Source: Calliphora vicina
Taxonomy: Eukaryota > Arthropoda > Insecta > Diptera > Calliphoridae
Direction of reading: 5' to 3'
Assembly (NCBI RefSeq): GCF_958450345.1
Contig: NW_027052597.1
Coordinates: 437,593 to 501,592 of the forward strand
DNA: 64,000 nt
Positions 58,479-64,000 of this stretch are shown here, in pieces. Positions within the stretch are counted from its first letter, which is position 1. Each line of letters begins with the position of its first letter. Below the pieces are notes generated by a model. The model was not told where the DNA came from, did not search any database, and worked only from the letters and a program-made list of their open reading frames with translations. A program made the translations under genes and the position numbers.

Positions 58479-59639
58479 CATATGGAATTTTTAGCAACAG
58501 CTGCCAGTTTGTCGACAGTCTTTATTCAAAGTCATTCTTTTGGATGTTTTTTTTTCTTCTGTTTTTGCTGTTAAACCTTTGCTGCCATCATCATCAGCCG
58601 AAGCAGCATAGCAACGTTGTCAATGATAAAACGCACTATGATGGTTGGCTGTTGCTATTCTCGCACTAACAACATTGTAGTGAAAAAATATCTATGGCTT
58701 ACAATATATCATGCTTTACTTTTCACATTTTTGGTTTGTTTTTATTTGTGTTTTTTTTTTTTCAACATTATCAGCAACAACTGAATGCTGTTGTTAGTTT
58801 TTTGCTGCTATTGCTAATCAGCAATCGTTTCTGTCTTTCCTTTAGTTAAAAAAAAAAAAACTAAAAGCAAAAGAAGTAAAAAATATGTACAAGTAGCTAA
58901 AAGATAAAGGTACTTAAACTGAGACAATATTCCATTTCATGAAATACTTAAAAGCAAAAAGTAAAATATATGTATGTATATAGGTATTGTATTGTATTGT
59001 ATAAAATTACATAAGAAATCCTTAAAAACATAAGCTAAACTTTTATCTCTTCCGCAGACTCTCATTTAGAATGATAAAAAAATATAAAAAATAACGCCAG
59101 ATGTATTGAACTTTAGTAATTTTATATTTATTTATTTATTTTCTTTTATTTTTTTGCTAAAAGAGCTTTGTATTGATTGCCAGAAAAAAGGATCTGTTAC
59201 CGAAAACAAAATTTTTAAATTTTTTGTTTTCCCAAAAACGACAATTTTATCAGACATAAATTGTTATTACAGAATTTTATCGACAAAAATCTAACGCTTT
59301 AAGTAACCAATAACAGATAAATGATACTTTCTTTTTGCTAGTGCTTTTTATATTTTTCTGGGTGGTAAAATGATATAGACACCGCATACCACAGGAGCCT
59401 TTAGGCTGTATGTATTTGGTTTTAATATATGTTTTCTATCACTTTAGTGGGATATTTTAGCTTTTTGTTGTTGTTTGTGGTATCATGTTTTTGTTAAACG
59501 CATCAATTAATCTGTATTGACATTAATTCTACCATTTATACTGATAAATTGTAAAAATGAGATATAAGGGGTTTAAAAACTTTAAAGAAATTTAAAATAT
59601 CGTTTGTAATACTTAAACGGGGTAAATAATTCGTATTTT
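58479..59639. other. Intron-like non-coding DNA
   Basis: No gene seen. It holds GCTGTTG/GCTGCTATTG patches (58750-58830), an A-run (58849-58861) and a GTATTGTATTGTAT tract (58984-59003). Confidence 0.5.
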
Positions 59640-59800
59640 CGTTAACTATAATTGCTATTATCGTTACCGATTAAATACCGTTACCGATATTCTTTACAAA
59701 CTAACTAACTTTTTCAACTTTTATTTATTTTTTTTTTAATTTTATTAATAATTTAATCCAGGATAATTTAATCCAGGACAACAGCAAATACCGTTACTGC
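59640..59800. repeat. CCGTTACCG motif cluster, second
   Basis: TATCGTTACCGATT, TACCGTTACCGATA and TACCGTTACTGCG lie at the two sides of a short A+T-rich centre that contains a tandem GATAATTTAATCCAG repeat (59752-59779). Same motif as 19636-19730. Ends not resolved. Confidence 0.5.
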
Positions 59801-59873
59801 GCAAGTTACAGCAAATTCGAAACCTTTAGTTATCCTTTAGCAGTTTCGAATCGGAAGCCAACCGTGATTAAAA

Positions 59874-60395
59874 ACAAGTTGATCTATATTCCGATTTACC
59901 GAATCTTATATACCCTTCAAATTATACTTTAAAACAGAAATTATACTTTAAAATAAAAATGTTAAATATTTTTAGGTAAACAAAATTTAATTTTTTTTTT
60001 ATATTTATTAGGTAAATATTTTGTTTTAAATTTCTTTCTTAAAAATTTCATAACAAAAAAAATTGTTTTTGGTGAAAAAAAAATCGATGTGACAAATATT
60101 TTTCCCGATTTCGACCCATTGTAGGTCCGACTTATATTGTCCTTATATACGCCGTTGGAAACGTCTTTGAAATATCTATCATTTGATATACATATTGTCT
60201 AATTTAATGACTTTTTATTTCGATTTTAAATAGCAACCGAGCCGGGAGTTTGAATCATGTATGTAAGTTATTTGGGGGCTACGGGAAGTTGATTTCAACA
60301 TACAGTCGGACAGACGGACATGGCTATATCGACTCCGCTATCTATAACTATTCTGAATAAATATACTTTGTGGGGTCGCAAATCTAGAAATTACA
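59874..60395 (+). repeat. Family A copy, decayed
   Basis: ACAAGTTGATCTATATTCCG, GAATCTTATATACCCTTCA, the A/T body, CAGTCGGACAGACGGACATGG and ACTCCGCTATCTATAACTAT align in order with 26738-27290. The start hairpin is mutated, and the GACAGACGGACAT box is only two repeats long. Confidence 0.78.
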
Positions 60396-60850
60396 AATGT
60401 AAAAATTTAAAATAGTGGAAAGGAATTTCTTTCTTTCCCACTTGCTTTATAAGAAATCATAAAATATGTCAATATTAGTACAAGTTACAAACTATTTACA
60501 ATTTAAGATACCTATTTGAGTTTTTTGTACTATTTAAATTCCTATTTCAATCCACCACCCCTGGATCCGTGCCTTGTTGTGACCACAAATTATTTTCCAT
60601 AAAATATTTAAGATATTAACAATTTGTCTTGGAGTTTTTTATATAAAATATAAGTGATCACAAATTTATTTGGATTATATTTATCTACACCTTCACACTC
60701 GAGTTCCAAATAGCAAAATTTAAGTAAATTTTTAATTCTACACAGAAAAATATTACGACAAATCAATTGTCATATTAATTACCATTTTCGTCAATACAAT
60801 TATTTTTTTAATTGAAAAGGCACCAACAACCGATTTTGTAGATTGTTTAT
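60396..60850. other. Spacer with a trace of the Helitron tandem unit
   Basis: GAGTTTTTTATATAAAATAT then AAGTGATCACAAATTT (60631-60667) resembles the 112-bp unit at 30205-30650. No gene seen. Confidence 0.45.
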
Positions 60851-62228
60851 GCGCACAGTGTAGATCGTCAGTTATTGTTCACTGGCGGTTCTATGTTTTT
60901 ATTCTTTGGCGCTTTTCATTTCTTTTTCTCAGTTTTTTGTTACTTTAAACTCACTTACTCTTGTAAACCCCAAGCGTACGGTACGTACTTAGAAAAAATA
61001 TAAACCCCCGAAGAAAAAACTTAATAAAACCCCATTTTTTATTTAAAACCCGAAAAACTAATTGAATTTTTATTTTTTAAAAACCCCGATATTTTCGAGA
61101 AATATTTCAAGGAAACATTTTGGTCCTTCGAGCCGGATAGAAACCCCCGAGGCCTTGAGATATTTCATGAAAATATTTTTATTTTCAGAGAACCGAGGAT
61201 TTTTTCTCTATAACCCCAACCAAATTTGGAAATATTTTCAATTAAACCCCCCCTTTATCCACAAAACCAAGGAAAAAGGTACGTTATTCAATTTAATAGT
61301 GAATATAATAAAACTAAAAGTGACAATAAAAAAGTGTTTTTTATAAAAAGCAAAAGAATAACCAACAAGTTAAAAAACCCCTTGTTTAAAAATTGCAATT
61401 TGCCGTCGGCAAAACACAAACGATTTTTTTTCTCTACTCACTTTTTTACCCTTGTTTTAATTTCTTTTTTTTCGCGTGTGTTTAACTCCAAAAATAAAAG
61501 AAAAAACTCTTATATTGTGTGGATTTTTCATATATTTATTCATAGTGTTTATTCCCTTATTACCCGTGTTTTTCTTTTATTTAAAAGTGATATTTTTATT
61601 TACTTCAGTGTTTTTGTTGTTTTTTAATCCCAGCTTCTTTATTCTCTGTTAACACTGCTGTTAACAAAAGCTTTAATAGTGATACGTTTTTTACTCAACT
61701 GTGTTGATCTAAACGAATATAGCACAAAAGAGAATAAAGAAGAAAAACATTTTACTCGCTAGTTTAATTGTAAACAAAAACCGACGGACACGCGATTAAA
61801 ATAAAAATTAAATTATTTTGTGAATTTTTTATTTTGTGATATTTTAATAATATCAAATAAATAATAATAAAAATATAATTTTAATAAACCCAATATAAAG
61901 TGAGTGTGTGTGTTATTTATTGTAATAATAATAACATTCAAAAAAATTACAGTGCAATTGTTGGTTGTTGTTTATTTTCTCTTTTGCTTTATATTGTCAC
62001 TTACGCTAGTGCTGCAATATTTTAAAGTGCATTTTTACTCATTTTTTTGATATTTAACCCGTGAAAATAAATTAATTGAGCATTTTTAAATTAAAATTTA
62101 ACCCGTGAATAAAATATAATTGAAAAATAATTATTTTTAGTGAAAATTAATTATTTAATTTTATTCGAAAGTGAGTAACCGTTTATTCGTTTGCAGTAGT
62201 AGTGTATATTAAACATTTTTTATACCTT

Positions 62229-63185
<957 letters not shown>

Positions 63186-63632
63186 TAATATTGAAAGTGC
63201 ATTTACACTATAGAAAATCTTTGTTCAAATTATTTACCTAATTTTTTGAATATTTTTATCTTGAGATAAAACGAACAACGTGTAAATTCACTTTCTTATT
63301 TAATATTTTACATATTTAACCCATTATTTTTGTGGAATTTGCTTTGTGAATTCCTATTAACCCAAATATTTTTGAAATTTGTCATCTTTTTAAGATTATT
63401 TTGAATTTTTTGAAACTTTTACTCGTTTTTTTGTCGATTTTACTCAGTATTTCAAATCCTCGTATTTCAAACAATCGTCATAAAATTCAAATTTTTAAAT
63501 TATTTAAAGATTAGTTTTGTCTATTTTTTGAATTTTAAACAAGTTTTCCCTATTTTTGATTATTTTTAAATTTTGTTACTCGATTTTTCTTGCTTTTTTT
63601 TCAAAATTACCCGATATTTTTTAAGATCAAAA

Positions 63633-64000
63633 ATGGACATGTCCGCATTGATTCGTAATGCCGATCGTTTGGCAGAATTCGAGGCTCATATTTCGATAAT
63701 ACCCGTCGGTGACCATCGAATTGGTTCGTTAAGTAGCCACGAAAAAGAATTAAACCGTTTATGGGAAGCTGTTCGTTCAGCATACGATACTTTGCTGATC
63801 GAAGCTGAACAATTGAAAACCCCACAGATTGTTGAGGTGAAGGCCAGATATATGGCTTCTTATAGTACATATACTCGTGGTATCTCCATGATAACCACCT
63901 ATTTGGACAATTTAAAAACCTATGCTCAGGCAGAAAAGTCCATTGATCAGGGAATAAATTCAATGCCATTTGTTCATTTACCCCCTTGCGACACCCCTAT
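63633..64000 (+). CDS. gag: BEL/Pao-type gag polyprotein, N-terminal part (cut by window end)
   Basis: An ATG at 63633 opens 122 codons with no stop before the edge. The protein begins MDMSALIRNADRL and has a helical, charged N-terminus (SSHEKELNRLWEAVRSAYD, residues about 34-52, plausible coiled coil). It reaches LPPCDTP at residues 116-122; Pao/BEL gag proteins have an LPxxxxPxF.G motif at this point, where the DUF1759-like capsid region starts. The codon use is more G+C-balanced than the surroundings, and there are no lesions, so this element may be young. Role: structural protein of the retrotransposon particle. A minus-strand frame across the same bases is a shadow. Confidence 0.75.
   Translation, partial: MDMSALIRNADRLAEFEAHISIIPVGDHRIGSLSSHEKELNRLWEAVRSAYDTLLIEAEQLKTPQIVEVKARYMASYSTYTRGISMITTYLDNLKTYAQAEKSIDQGINSMPFVHLPPCDTP

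Noticed and set aside
61062..61627. Plus-strand frames of 94 and 133 codons in the BEL/Pao leader
   Set aside because: Low-complexity K/N/F-rich text without a recognisable domain; more likely untranslated leader.

Overview
The window reads as intronic or intergenic DNA from a higher (probably calyptrate) fly. It is very A+T-rich, carries long ATGT, AATA and TCTG microsatellites, and holds dipteran-type transposons: jockey, mariner, Tc1, pogo, piggyBac, many hAT, Helitron and BEL/Pao. I find no complete host gene. The only long, clean reading frame is the start of a BEL/Pao-type gag at the right edge, and the window cuts it off. The organism assignment is inference from repeat content only.

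Layout, left to right. 1-5.8 kb: a 480-bp AATA tract, a non-LTR reverse-transcriptase tail, a small hairpin element, the 3' end of a Helitron with a degenerate tandem array, and a dead mariner. 5.8-10.6 kb: low-complexity intron-like DNA. 10.6-13.4 kb: two non-autonomous hAT elements packed with CCGGTT motifs, each flanked by a perfect 8-bp target duplication; the first contains a 106-bp hairpin MITE. 14.6-16.9 kb: an element with about 35-bp terminal inverted repeats (TIRs) around a decayed DNC/QN...DSxHSxIE-type gene, with another repeat inserted in it. 18.8-20.9 kb: a hAT element with further arrays inside. 21.0-22.7 kb: a nearly full-length but mutated Tc1-like element. 23.2-23.8 kb: a solo LTR. 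24.3-26.7 kb: a small piggyBac-like element split by a three-exon pogo/Tigger-like transposon. 26.7-34.5 kb: an interspersed repeat, a hairpin element, a minus-strand Helitron, a TIR element of uncertain class and a 450-bp ATGT tract. 34.6-38.3 kb: a jockey relic split by a 2.3-kb palindromic element, which has a piggyBac-like MITE at its exact apex. 42.2-53.6 kb: hAT elements, a diverged 4-kb inverted structure, an element with doubled ends, and two hAT transposase C-terminal relics. 54.0-56.7 kb: a second 2.4-kb palindromic hAT-like element inside a repeat whose uninterrupted copy lies near 14.9 kb, so the insertion can be read directly. 57.6-60.4 kb: smaller nested elements. 60.9-64 kb: the probable leader and gag start of the BEL/Pao element, interrupted by an interspersed repeat with a 250-bp TCTG tract.

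No pathway links these genes. The common theme is nested insertion. Most transposase genes carry stops, frameshifts or deletions; the non-autonomous elements keep clean ends, and many show target-site duplications (TSDs) that can be read by eye. All boundaries were found by eye, so positions given as approximate may be off by tens of bases.
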